Part shown: one piece after another, positions 1 to 6,760 of the stretch
Layout: the number at the start of each line of letters is the position of its first letter
Position numbering within the stretch: position 1 is the first letter of the stretch
Source of the DNA: Crickella sp963642455
GTDB taxonomy: Bacteria > Bacillota > Clostridia > Peptostreptococcales > Anaerovoracaceae
Length of the DNA stretch: 15,797 bases
Assembly: GCA_963642455.1 (NCBI GenBank)
Contig: CAVIGM010000029.1
Span: forward strand, 1-15,797
Direction of reading: 5' to 3'
Position numbers and translations under genes: made by a program
Notes under the pieces: generated by a model
The model's database searches: none
Seen by the model: the letters and a program-made list of their open reading frames with translations, nothing else
What the model was told of the DNA's origin: nothing

Positions 1-29
1 TGCAATACGATTTCGGACTCACAAAGTAA
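1..29 (+). CDS. C-terminal tail of an upstream gene (partial)
   Basis: Reading from base 3, the frame gives QYDFGLTK followed by a TAA stop at 27-29, which overlaps the ribosome binding site of the next gene. This is the usual arrangement for the end of an upstream cistron in a tightly packed operon, but eight residues are too few to name a family. It could also be chance, since the other two frames are open over this short stretch too. Confidence 0.35.
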
Positions 30-33
30 GGAG
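28..33 (+). promoter_or_regulatory. Ribosome binding site of the Nudix gene
   Basis: AAGGAG eight bases before the ATG at 42. It overlaps the TAA at 27-29 that appears to end the upstream cistron, which would permit coupled translation. Confidence 0.75.
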
Positions 34-41
34 AAAGTACC

Positions 42-428
42 ATGACAAACGTAGTAGCCGCACTTATATGGGACAATGATAAATTTATGATCTGCCAGCG
101 TCCTGCGCACAAGGCGAGAGGCCTTTTGTGGGAGTTCGTCGGTGGAAAGGTCGAACCGGGCGAAACCAAGGAGCAGGCACTCATCCGCGAGTGCCGTGAA
201 GAACTTGCCATTACTCTTGATGTCGGCACTGTTTATATGGAAGTAATCCACGAATATCCCGATATTACAATAACACTCACGCTCTTTAATGCCACAATTA
301 AGGAAGGTGTTCCGCAGATGCTCGAGCATAACGATATCCGCTGGATTGCCCCTGCCGAGATTCCGCAGTATGATTTCTGCCCTGCAGATACCGAGATTCT
401 GAAGAAGCTGATTGAATTAAGAGTGTGA
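42..428 (+). CDS. MutT-like Nudix hydrolase
   Basis: A 128-residue single-domain Nudix hydrolase, of the size of MutT-type (8-oxo-)dGTP diphosphatases that hydrolyse damaged nucleoside triphosphates to the monophosphate and pyrophosphate. The Nudix box runs from about residue 35 to 57 (GKVEPGE, seven residues, then RECREELAI). The metal-binding glutamates of the RExxEE core are present; the usual Gly near the end of the box is Ala. The N-terminal strand (VVAALIWDNDKFMICQR) and the LLWEFVGG approach are typical of MutT. The ATG is supported by AAGGAG at 28-33, eight bases upstream. It sits at the end of a transcription unit, with a hairpin terminator about 90 bases downstream. The exact substrate cannot be read from the sequence; other (d)NTPs are possible. 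Confidence 0.88.
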   Translation: MTNVVAALIWDNDKFMICQRPAHKARGLLWEFVGGKVEPGETKEQALIRECREELAITLDVGTVYMEVIHEYPDITITLTLFNATIKEGVPQMLEHNDIRWIAPAEIPQYDFCPADTEILKKLIELRV

Positions 429-517
429 GATTTTATCTGTAAATTCGCCTTCTATGGGAGTTAATAGACAGCTCCGCCCGAATTGGCTGAAGGCGGAACA
501 AATACAATACCAAGCAA

Positions 518-540
518 AAACGCCCCTCTTGGGGGCGTTT
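518..540. terminator. Bidirectional hairpin terminator
   Basis: AAACGCCCC (518-526) pairs perfectly with GGGGCGTTT (532-540) around a 5-base loop. Read on the minus strand the stem runs out into TTTTTG, a good intrinsic terminator for the orphan gene whose stop codon lies at 544-546. On the plus strand the T run is short (TTT then GCTCT), so it serves the Nudix gene less well. It lies between two convergent genes. Confidence 0.85.
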
Positions 541-543
541 GCT

Positions 544-1242
544 CTAGATCAAGTCAATCAAGTCCTTGCCTATCTCGTAGACCCTGTCGAATTCAGGCTC
601 TCCAGTAGAGAATGGCTCGCCGTAATCGTTCTCCTCGACTTCGTCTAGAGGGTAGCACACATCTTCGTATGCCCAATCTCTTCTCTCCCTCTCATCGCAA
701 GTAATATTGTCAATGCTTCTAAGGTCCGGATGATTATCCACGACATAGATGACCCCGTCATGAACGTCGACATCCATGGTATCGCAATGATAGTCCCCGA
801 ATGAATCGAACCAGTACACAGCCATATAGTTACAGGGAGTACCTGCAGGTCTCCTCAATGAAATCGAGCAGAAGAATTCCACATCTGTCTTTGCTGTGAT
901 ATCGAACCCCAAATAGTAATGAGTGTCGTAGACCTCGTCATAAATGCAATGATATGCAATGATACCCATCTCCTGGAGTCTCTTCACACCTTCACAGGCT
1001 CTCTTGTCGTGTCTTGCTTTGCGCACTCTTCCGTTTCCTTCAGAATCCAGACACGAAACAGTTAGATCGTTGTAGATGAATTCATTAACGACTCTATAAT
1101 TCAGATCCATAACAGCCTGGAACCACAGAAGAAAGCCTAATCCTTTGTTCTTCCTTGCCGAGATCCTCTGTCTCACGTTAAGCTGAGACACCAATTCATC
1201 TTCGCGTTTACCGACTCTAGTATCAAATACATGTCCTACCAT
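544..1242 (-). CDS. Hypothetical protein, no family recognised
   Basis: A 232-residue soluble-looking protein that I cannot assign to a family. There is no signal peptide or membrane segment. The N-terminal quarter is basic (KNKG, VRQRISARK) and the C-terminal third is strongly acidic and rich in Tyr/Asp/Glu (DYHCDTMDVDVHDG, YPLDEVEENDYGEP). Seven cysteines are scattered without a metal-site pattern. The start is placed at 1242 because AGAAAGGAG (minus strand, 1252-1259) lies 9 bases ahead of it. An ATG eight codons further upstream (1264-1266) has no ribosome binding site and its first codons would overlap this one. It is a single-gene unit: a TTGACA/TATGAT promoter lies upstream with a leader of about 95 bases, and a strong terminator follows the stop codon by three bases. 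Good expression signals argue that it is a real gene despite the lack of recognisable homology. Confidence 0.72.
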   Translation of the reverse strand: MVGHVFDTRVGKREDELVSQLNVRQRISARKNKGLGFLLWFQAVMDLNYRVVNEFIYNDLTVSCLDSEGNGRVRKARHDKRACEGVKRLQEMGIIAYHCIYDEVYDTHYYLGFDITAKTDVEFFCSISLRRPAGTPCNYMAVYWFDSFGDYHCDTMDVDVHDGVIYVVDNHPDLRSIDNITCDERERRDWAYEDVCYPLDEVEENDYGEPFSTGEPEFDRVYEIGKDLIDLI

Positions 1243-1251
1243 ATTAAATAT

Positions 1252-1259
1252 CTCCTTTC
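1252..1259 (-). promoter_or_regulatory. Ribosome binding site that fixes the orphan gene start
   Basis: Minus-strand AGAAAGGAG, nine bases before the ATG at 1242. It lies inside the longer reading frame that begins at 1266, so it decides between the two starts in favour of 1242. Confidence 0.75.
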
Positions 1260-1344
1260 TTCTCATAAGAGATTAGCACTTGTGTTATAACTTATAGCCC
1301 GCATTCATGTCTCCAGAGGAGCTCCCTTTGCCTTGGCTGAAGAT

Positions 1345-1372
1345 ATCATACCCTCGCAAAATCGAATGTCAA
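1345..1372 (-). promoter_or_regulatory. Promoter of the orphan gene
   Basis: Minus strand: a perfect -35 TTGACA (1367-1372), a 16-base spacer and -10 TATGAT (1345-1350, five of six matches). The predicted transcript would start near 1338, leaving a leader of about 95 bases before the ATG at 1242. Confidence 0.65.
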
Positions 1373-1444
1373 CAAAAATCGAACAAATATTCTTTTTTCG
1401 TTGAAAACATAGCACTTTTTACATAATCCAAATAACATCCACAC

Positions 1445-1475
1445 AATCCTCGAAAGCTTAATGCCTTCAAGGATT
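1445..1475. repeat. Inverted repeat over the NhaC promoter -35 area
   Basis: AATCCTCGAA (1445-1454) and TTCAAGGATT (1466-1475) are inverted copies with one mismatch in ten, separated by 11 bases, ending six bases before the extended -10 element. The position would suit an operator. AAGGATT recurs at 1493-1499 and 1526-1532; the last of these overlaps the ribosome binding site. Confidence 0.5.
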
Positions 1476-1480
1476 ATCTG

Positions 1481-1489
1481 TGTTATAAT
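1481..1489 (+). promoter_or_regulatory. Extended -10 promoter of the NhaC-PrsW unit
   Basis: TGTTATAAT is a perfect -10 hexamer with the TGn extension. No good -35 is present at the usual distance (about 1461-1466), as is common for extended -10 promoters. Transcription from about 1496 would exclude the TTG at 1498 as a useful start and fits the ATG at 1543. Confidence 0.65.
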
Positions 1490-1542
1490 GTTAAGGATTG
1501 TTTTCATATTTGATTATATCGGCGAAAGGATTTAACGAAATA

Positions 1543-2862
1543 ATGAAGAAAGAACCAAATGCAAAGGCCTTGCTGCCAATATTAACCTTCCTCGTTCTCT
1601 ATCTTGGACTTGGAATTCTGTTTGAATATGTGCTCAAGATTCCAATGGGCTTCTATTCAATTCCTATCGTAGTAGTATTTATGGTTGGCGTAATGATTGC
1701 GTGCTTCCAGAATAGGGGAGTCAACTTCAACGATAAGCTTAAGATTATGGCTGAAGGCGTTGGCGACAGCAACATTATGATTATGATTCTCATATTCATA
1801 GTTGCCGGAATTTTCGTAGGAGTAACGGGCCGTTCAAGCGCTGAGGCTGTTGCTTACTGCATGCTCTCTGTAACACCGGCTTGGGCCGCATCTGCCGTTA
1901 TGTTCGTAGCTGCCTGCTTCGTATCGCTCTCGATGGGAACATCCTGCGGAACGATTTCACTGCTTGCACCTATTGCCGTTGCGGTATCTGAGGTATCTGG
2001 AATAAACGCTGCTTATGTAATAGCTTGCGTTGTTGGCGGTGCGATGTTCGGAGACAACCTATCTTTTATATCCGACACAACCATTGCTGCTTGCAGTACC
2101 CAGGGCTGCGAAATGAAAGACAAATTCAGAGCGAACTTCAAGATTGCACTTCCTGCTGCTATCGCTGCGATCATCCTTATCATCGTAACATCAATGGGCG
2201 CAGGAAATTCGCATATACAGATTCCTGACTACAACATGCTGCTTCTCATTCCTTATGTGCTCGTACTTGCGGGCGGACTTATAGGCTGGAATGTTTTCGT
2301 GGTACTTCTCATCGGAATCGTATCAGGCTCGGTAATCACACTTGCAACCGGCACAACAAAGGCTTTCGATCTTCTCGTAAATATGGGAAGCGGAGCTTCT
2401 GGCATGTTCGAGACTGTCATGGTTACAATTCTTGTAGCCGCAATGTGCGCTCTCGTCCGCGAATATGGTGGCTTCGAATCAATCCTTGCCTTCATTCGCC
2501 GCAACTTCAAGGGCCGCATCGGAGGAAGACTCGGTGTTGGACTTCTTGTTGGAGCAATGGACATCTCGACAGCTAACAATACAGTCGCTATCGTAATGGC
2601 TGCGCCTATCGCAAAAGAAATCAGCGAAGAGTACGGCATTTCGCCTAAAGAGACGGCATCGCTGCTCGACACATTCTCGTGTATTTTCCAAGGCGTCATT
2701 CCTTATGGAGCACAGATTCTGCTCGCAATTTCTGCGGCAAGTGCCCTCGACGTGAATATCTCAGCCTTTGAGATTCTGCCTCATTTATATTATCCAATGC
2801 TGCTTCTTGTAAGCTCATTGGCATTCATTATTATTCCTGCGCTGAAGGAGAAAGATAAATAA
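1543..2862 (+). CDS. Na+/H+ antiporter, NhaC family
   Basis: A 439-residue polytopic membrane protein with about eleven to twelve hydrophobic segments over its whole length. It matches the NhaC family (COG1757), secondary transporters that exchange cytoplasmic Na+ or small organic ions for external H+ or a partner ion. Family signatures are MGTSCGT (about 131-137) and GAMFGDNLSFISDTT (about 166-180), the conserved GTSxGT and GxxFGDxxSxxSDTT elements of the transport core. The start is set at 1543 (MKKEPNAK) because GAAAGGA (1524-1530) lies 12 bases upstream and the promoter -10 is at 1484-1489. A TTG at 1498 in the same frame would sit at the mRNA 5' end without a ribosome site. A PrsW-type protease gene follows after 45 bases without a terminator. 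The ion specificity is not fixed by sequence; some relatives exchange amino acids or organic acids. Confidence 0.88.
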   Translation: MKKEPNAKALLPILTFLVLYLGLGILFEYVLKIPMGFYSIPIVVVFMVGVMIACFQNRGVNFNDKLKIMAEGVGDSNIMIMILIFIVAGIFVGVTGRSSAEAVAYCMLSVTPAWAASAVMFVAACFVSLSMGTSCGTISLLAPIAVAVSEVSGINAAYVIACVVGGAMFGDNLSFISDTTIAACSTQGCEMKDKFRANFKIALPAAIAAIILIIVTSMGAGNSHIQIPDYNMLLLIPYVLVLAGGLIGWNVFVVLLIGIVSGSVITLATGTTKAFDLLVNMGSGASGMFETVMVTILVAAMCALVREYGGFESILAFIRRNFKGRIGGRLGVGLLVGAMDISTANNTVAIVMAAPIAKEISEEYGISPKETASLLDTFSCIFQGVIPYGAQILLAISAASALDVNISAFEILPHLYYPMLLLVSSLAFIIIPALKEKDK

Positions 2863-2907
2863 AGGCGAGATCGCTAAAGAATTTAAGAGAAAGAGAAATC
2901 AAATCAA

Positions 2908-3597
2908 ATGTCCAAATTACTGCTTTTTCTTGCTATATTGCCTGGCATCCTTCTGATGATCAAGGTATATAGAGCTGATAGAATCGAAAAAGAACCTATA
3001 GGCTTACTCATACTGCTGCTCTGTCTTGGAGCGGTAGTATGTTTCCCTGTTGCGTATATCGAGAACGTACTCGATAGGCTCTTTGCTGGCCTTATTCCTG
3101 CCGGCAGACTGCTACGTTTTGTAGATAATTTCATCGGAGTTGCGCTCATCGAAGAGACTGGCAAATTTGCCGTAACCAAGCTGTGCACATGGAAGAACCG
3201 CAATTTCAACTTCCAATTCGATGCAATCGTATATGCTGTTACGACATCCTTGGGCTTCGCAATTCTTGAGAATATTCTCTATGTTGCGGCTGGCGGACTT
3301 GAGGTAGCCCTGCTAAGAGGTGTGCTGTCCGTACCGGGCCATGCAATATTCGGACTCTTTATGGGCGTATCGTATGGTGTTGCTAAGAGATGCGAGTCGA
3401 GAGGAGACATGGCAGGCAAGAGGAGGAATCTGCGTTTTGCAATCATAACTCCGACTATCCTGCATGGAATATTTGACTTCTGTCTAACTGACAAGACCTA
3501 TGTTGCGCTAATCATATTTGTAATATTCGTGCTTGTCCTGTATATAAATGCTTGGAAGCTCCTCAAGAGAAAATCATACGAGGACATGCCACTGTAG
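2908..3597 (+). CDS. PrsW-family intramembrane protease
   Basis: A 229-residue polytopic membrane protein with the motifs of the PrsW family of glutamic-type intramembrane metalloprotease-like enzymes: EETGK (EExxK type, residues 82-86), FAILEN (FxxxEN, 117-122), GHAIFG (144-149) and HGIFD (HxxxD, 186-190). These residues line up in the four conserved blocks, so the protein should be active. The best-known member, B. subtilis PrsW, makes the first cut in an anti-sigma factor under envelope or antimicrobial-peptide stress; no sigma/anti-sigma pair is visible in this window. It probably shares a transcript with the antiporter 45 bases upstream. The ribosome binding site is poor (only AAGAGAAAGAG before the ATG), so it may depend on translation of the upstream gene. 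The C-terminus is short and basic (KLLKRKSYED). Confidence 0.87.
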   Translation: MSKLLLFLAILPGILLMIKVYRADRIEKEPIGLLILLLCLGAVVCFPVAYIENVLDRLFAGLIPAGRLLRFVDNFIGVALIEETGKFAVTKLCTWKNRNFNFQFDAIVYAVTTSLGFAILENILYVAAGGLEVALLRGVLSVPGHAIFGLFMGVSYGVAKRCESRGDMAGKRRNLRFAIITPTILHGIFDFCLTDKTYVALIIFVIFVLVLYINAWKLLKRKSYEDMPL

Positions 3598-3705
3598 ATG
3601 AGTTAGCACAGGCCTCATTAGAGATCTCGCGCAGCAATGCCGCGTTAAGTGGCGATTGAGAAGCTTCTTGAAGGCTGCTGTTATAGAAGGCGATGTTATT
3701 AGAAA

Positions 3706-3753
3706 AAAAGGCTCACCCCGGATCCATCAACGGATTCTCGCGGTGAGCCTTTT
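3706..3753. terminator. Bidirectional terminator between PrsW and DUF1015 genes
   Basis: AAAAGGCTCACC (3706-3717) pairs perfectly with GGTGAGCCTTTT (3742-3753). The 24-base loop can pair further (ATCC with GGAT). On the minus strand the stem ends in a run of seven T, serving the DUF1015 gene; on the plus strand it ends in TTTTAT, serving the NhaC-PrsW unit. The stretch 3598-3705 before it holds no gene and only weak imperfect hairpins. Confidence 0.9.
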
Positions 3754-3787
3754 ATGCTTCCGTTCGTTTTTGCGATTTTCTCGGCTT

Positions 3788-5098
3788 TTATTTCGCAATA
3801 TATCTTGATTCGATATAGTAGCGCTTCTCGTTGGCTTCGCCCATTGAGAAGGTCTTCCTTGGAAGTGCGCCATCTGCTGCAACTGCAGGGAAGAGCATGA
3901 ACTTATCCATTGCAGGGAGCATGAAGCCGGCGTTGCCGTCCTGTGCCGAAAGAGTCTCAACAGCCTTAGTGCCGTGGATGTAGTCGATGTCGCAAGTCTT
4001 GCGCTCCTTAACCATTACATCAAGTGCATTCTGAAGTGCGCCAACTTCGAGCTTGTTAGCAGGCTCCTCAACAACTATAAGGCCCTTGCTGTCACCATAC
4101 AGATATGGAATTCCGAAGGCTCCTTCAGGAAGCTTAGCATCTGCATCAGCAAGATATGCCTTGCCATTCTGCTCATTGAGAAGAGCAACTGTCTCATCTA
4201 CAATGTCCTTGCCTGACTGGCCGTTCTTTGCGAAAAGTACTCTGTGGATTGGCTCGAAGACTATGCCGTCGTCGTGAATGTTCTCAATCTCGCAAAGTGC
4301 AAATCTTGCAGGGTGGTTAGCAGCCTCCTCGGCTGTGAGTGTCTTCTTGAGGTTCTCCCAATTTGTCTTAGCTGTTGCAAGTGAGTGGTTGCCATCTCCC
4401 ATCGCCTGGAAAATCACATTGCCCTCGCCGTATTTCTCGACAGCCTTGTCAAAGAGTGCAGAGAGTGCATCCTTAGCGCCCTCAAGATCTTCTTCCTTGA
4501 TGAAAGAGCCGCTGATATGTCCGCCGTTCATCATGAGGTCTGTGTCATATACAGGAACTGCAGGAGCGTTAACAAGAGGCTCGATTACTGTCTTGTCAGG
4601 ATCGTCGATGAGAATGAGAATATGTGGAAGCTCGATAGGAGCGCCTTCTCTGATTCTGAGGCGAGGTGGGATTCTCTCGACAACAGTACCCTCTGTTGCT
4701 CTTGTAAGGGAAGTTGAACCCTTGCTGAAATCATAAGCCTCAAGGTCTGTTGCGATTACAAGACCTGTTCTTGAACGACCTTCGGCTGTTCTTCTAACAA
4801 GCATGCAACCAGGCTCGAGCTTGCGAAGAGTTCCGTCATTCAAATAATTATCCATTGCCAGGCGGATAGCCTTGATTCTGTCTGCTTCGCCAGGCTTATC
4901 AAGATAAATCTCAGGGAGTGTCAGTCTGAGCGTTGATGGAGCGTCACCGACGATGCTCTCAACTTCGTTCCAGTATTCAGGTTCTGAAGTGTACTGGTCG
5001 CAAGCAACTACAGCCCACTTGCTGTAATCAGTACCCTCTGCAGGTATGAGAATTTCCGGAATGTGAAGACCGAATTTCTCCCAGTTATATTTAGCCAT
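3788..5098 (-). CDS. DUF1015 family protein
   Basis: A 436-residue cytosolic protein of the DUF1015 family (COG4198), full length for the family. Diagnostic features are the N-terminal DYSKWAVVACDQYTSEPEYW block (residues 24-43), RLRIREGAPIELPHI (about 146-160), GDGNHSLATAK (234-244) and EPIHRVL (282-288). The biochemical function is not firmly established. In many clostridia the gene lies beside serA/serC, so a link to serine or phosphoserine metabolism has been inferred; no serine genes are visible here. The ATG at 5098 is fixed by a perfect AGGAGG (minus strand, 5107-5112) eight bases upstream. It is transcribed divergently from a PLP aminotransferase, with a 218-base shared region that contains inverted and tandem repeats, and it ends at a strong terminator 35 bases beyond its stop codon. 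Confidence 0.92.
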   Translation of the reverse strand: MAKYNWEKFGLHIPEILIPAEGTDYSKWAVVACDQYTSEPEYWNEVESIVGDAPSTLRLTLPEIYLDKPGEADRIKAIRLAMDNYLNDGTLRKLEPGCMLVRRTAEGRSRTGLVIATDLEAYDFSKGSTSLTRATEGTVVERIPPRLRIREGAPIELPHILILIDDPDKTVIEPLVNAPAVPVYDTDLMMNGGHISGSFIKEEDLEGAKDALSALFDKAVEKYGEGNVIFQAMGDGNHSLATAKTNWENLKKTLTAEEAANHPARFALCEIENIHDDGIVFEPIHRVLFAKNGQSGKDIVDETVALLNEQNGKAYLADADAKLPEGAFGIPYLYGDSKGLIVVEEPANKLEVGALQNALDVMVKERKTCDIDYIHGTKAVETLSAQDGNAGFMLPAMDKFMLFPAVAADGALPRKTFSMGEANEKRYYIESRYIAK

Positions 5099-5106
5099 TA
5101 TAATGT

Positions 5107-5112
5107 CCTCCT
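5107..5112 (-). promoter_or_regulatory. Ribosome binding site of the DUF1015 gene
   Basis: A perfect AGGAGG on the minus strand, eight bases before the ATG at 5098. It lies a few bases downstream (in the transcript) of one arm of an 11-base inverted repeat. Confidence 0.85.
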
Positions 5113-5117
5113 ATAAA

Positions 5118-5168
5118 GAAAATACATAAATATACATAAATAATATTAACGGATTTCTATGTATTTTC
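5118..5168. repeat. 11-base perfect inverted repeat with nested 10-base tandem repeat
   Basis: GAAAATACATA (5118-5128) and TATGTATTTTC (5158-5168) are perfect inverted copies 29 bases apart. Inside and overlapping the left arm, ATACATAAAT occurs twice in tandem (5122-5131 and 5132-5141). The arms straddle the likely -10 region of the DUF1015 gene, so they may form a pair of operator half-sites or, in RNA, a stem next to its ribosome binding site. Confidence 0.55.
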
Positions 5169-5170
5169 AA
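5143..5170 (-). promoter_or_regulatory. Candidate promoter of the DUF1015 gene
   Basis: Minus strand: TTGAAA (5165-5170), a 16-base spacer and TAATAT (5143-5148). Matches are moderate and the region is AT-rich, so another -10 nearby is possible. Confidence 0.35.
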
Positions 5171-5214
5171 GTACGTTTCACAGAATCGAGCAGAAACTGA
5201 TGGATTTTTTCTAT

Positions 5215-5242
5215 TTAACAATCAGCGACATTATTGTATAAT
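5215..5242 (+). promoter_or_regulatory. Promoter of the aminotransferase gene
   Basis: TTAACA (5215-5220, five of six), a 16-base spacer and a perfect TATAAT (5237-5242). Transcription from about 5249 gives a leader of about 68 bases. Confidence 0.7.
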
Positions 5243-5316
5243 GTGTACGGAAATCATTTATCATATAAATGAAATGAGAAATGAAATATCGATAACAAAT
5301 ATGGAGGAATTATTAA

Positions 5317-6507
5317 ATGATTGCTAACAGTATGAAGCCTTTCCTCGCAGGAAGCTCGGTAATCAGAGCTATGTTCGAAGAAGGAAAAAGAATGGCAAAG
5401 GTATATGGTGAGGAGAACGTATATGATTTCAGCGTAGGAAATCCTGGACTCAACCCACCACAGGAAGTATTCGATGCTATCGACTACATCAACCACGAGA
5501 TGGATCCACACGTAGTTCACAGCTATCCATCAAATGCTGGTTATGAGTCAACAAGACAGGCTGTAGCTGACGATCTCAACAAGAGATTCGGAGACAACTT
5601 CACATTCGAGAACATCGTAATGACAGTTGGAGCAGGTTCCGCTATCAACATCATTATGAAGTGTATCTTCGACCCAGGCGACCAGCAGATTGTTTTCGCA
5701 CCATACTTTGTAGAATATGCTAACTGGGCAAGAAACTACGGCGCTGAGACTCTCGTAGTTCCACCAAATGAAGCAGGCGGCTTCGAGCCTAACGCTGAGG
5801 AGATGAAGAAGCTTCTTAACCCTAAGGTAAAGGCTATCATCATCAACAACCCTAACAACCCAACAGGCGCTATTTATTCAAAGGAATCAATCCAGGCAGT
5901 ATGTGACGTACTCAAGGAAGCTGAGAAGGAATATGGTCACCCAATTTATATCATCGCTGACGAGCCATACAGAGAACTCGTATATACAGATGCAGTAGTT
6001 CCATATATCCCAGGAATGTATGACAACACATTCATCGCTTACTCATGGTCCAAGTCACTCTCAATGCCAGGAGACAGAATCGGATACGTTGCTATTTCCC
6101 CAAGATCACACGAGGTTGAGGAAATGTGCGGAGCTCTCGTAGTAGCTAACAGAGTATGCGGAGATACAAATGCTCCAAATATCCCACAGCTCATCGTTGA
6201 GAGATGCATGGATGCAAGATCCGACCTTGGATATTACAAGAAGAACGCAGCTGACCTTTACAATATCGTAACAGGCGCTGGCTTCACAGCTATCTATCCT
6301 GCAGGTGCTTTCTATCTGTGGATTAAGTCACCTGTTGAAGATGAGAAGGAATTCGTTGCTGCAGCTAAGGAAGAGAGAATCCTCATCGTTCCTGGTAGCT
6401 CCTTCGCAAGCCCAGGTTGGGTAAGAGCTTCTTTCTGCATCGCTAACGAGACAATCAACAGATCAGCAGAGAGCTTCAAGAAGCTTGGAGAGAAGTACTT
6501 CGGATAA
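5317..6507 (+). CDS. PLP-dependent aminotransferase, class I/II
   Basis: A 396-residue fold-type I aminotransferase of the aspartate aminotransferase group, which moves an amino group from an amino acid to a 2-oxo acid in the cytosol. Visible active-site elements are the NNPNNPTG block (177-184), ADEPYRE with the PLP-ring Asp215 and Tyr218, SWSKSLSMPGDRIGY with the Schiff-base Lys246 and phosphate-binding Arg254, and GWVRASF with the C-terminal Arg that normally grips the substrate carboxylate. Length is normal. The ATG follows GGAGG (5303-5307) by nine bases. The gene stands alone between its promoter and a strong terminator. Codon use is more restricted than in neighbouring genes (mostly CCA for Pro, almost only AGA for Arg), as expected of a strongly expressed gene. 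The true substrates (Asp, Ala, aromatic or other) cannot be told from sequence alone. Confidence 0.9.
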   Translation: MIANSMKPFLAGSSVIRAMFEEGKRMAKVYGEENVYDFSVGNPGLNPPQEVFDAIDYINHEMDPHVVHSYPSNAGYESTRQAVADDLNKRFGDNFTFENIVMTVGAGSAINIIMKCIFDPGDQQIVFAPYFVEYANWARNYGAETLVVPPNEAGGFEPNAEEMKKLLNPKVKAIIINNPNNPTGAIYSKESIQAVCDVLKEAEKEYGHPIYIIADEPYRELVYTDAVVPYIPGMYDNTFIAYSWSKSLSMPGDRIGYVAISPRSHEVEEMCGALVVANRVCGDTNAPNIPQLIVERCMDARSDLGYYKKNAADLYNIVTGAGFTAIYPAGAFYLWIKSPVEDEKEFVAAAKEERILIVPGSSFASPGWVRASFCIANETINRSAESFKKLGEKYFG

Positions 6508-6529
6508 TTATTCGGAAACTAACGATTAA

Positions 6530-6566
6530 GGAATGCCCGTGACATATGCGGGCATTTCTTTTTTTT
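6530..6566 (+). terminator. Intrinsic terminator of the aminotransferase gene
   Basis: GGAATGCCCG (6530-6539) pairs with CGGGCATTTC (6549-6558), ten pairs including one G-T, with a 9-base loop, followed at once by eight T (6559-6566). Confidence 0.93.
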
Positions 6567-6760
6567 GTATGAAAAAAAGCAGAAGCCGCAGCATCGAACG
6601 GACACGAAGCGAGCGGATGCAAGGCAGCAACGGGACGCGAAGCCGCGCGACACTGAGCAGAACCGAACAATAGCGGACGGCCGCTTGCTATTGTTACGGT
6701 TTTCGAAGAAGTGCGAACAAGAAAAAACAATTTTGCATGAAGAAATTGTCGAAAAAGCTC
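6567..6760. other. GC-rich structured non-coding stretch
   Basis: Between the aminotransferase terminator and the permease promoter lies a stretch whose first part (about 6575-6700) is clearly richer in G and C than the flanking intergenic DNA. It contains a long hairpin at 6661-6701: AACCGA plus ACAATAGC pair with GCTATTGT plus T/CGGTT with one bulged A, and an alternative inner stem AGCGG/CCGCT competes with it. A smaller inverted pair, GCATC (6591-6595) and GATGC (6616-6620), lies beside it. Open frames on both strands lack ribosome sites and plausible protein composition. It could be a small RNA, a structured insertion or a decayed gene; nothing decides among these. Confidence 0.4.
6661..6701. 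repeat. Long imperfect hairpin
   Basis: Fourteen base pairs with a single bulged A (6696): AACCG, A, ACAATAGC against GCTATTGT, T, CGGTT, around the loop 6675-6686. It is upstream of the predicted permease promoter, so it is not in that gene's leader. There is no convincing T run on either strand (only TTTT after the plus-strand stem), so it is a poor terminator. Confidence 0.6.

Noticed and set aside
444..498. Inverted pair TTCGCCTTC / GAAGGCGGAA after the first Nudix gene
   Set aside because: Arms are 36 bases apart with no T run; the stronger hairpin at 518-540 explains termination.
544..1266. Longer form of the orphan protein starting at 1266
   Set aside because: The ATG at 1264-1266 has no ribosome site, whereas AGAAAGGAG sits correctly ahead of the ATG at 1242.
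1498..1542. TTG start 15 codons upstream for the antiporter
   Set aside because: It would lie at or next to the predicted transcript 5' end with no room for a ribosome site; ATG 1543 has GAAAGGA upstream.
4278..4736. Long open frames on the plus strand within the DUF1015 region
   Set aside because: They are antisense shadows of a clear family gene with strong expression signals on the other strand; no ribosome site or family match.
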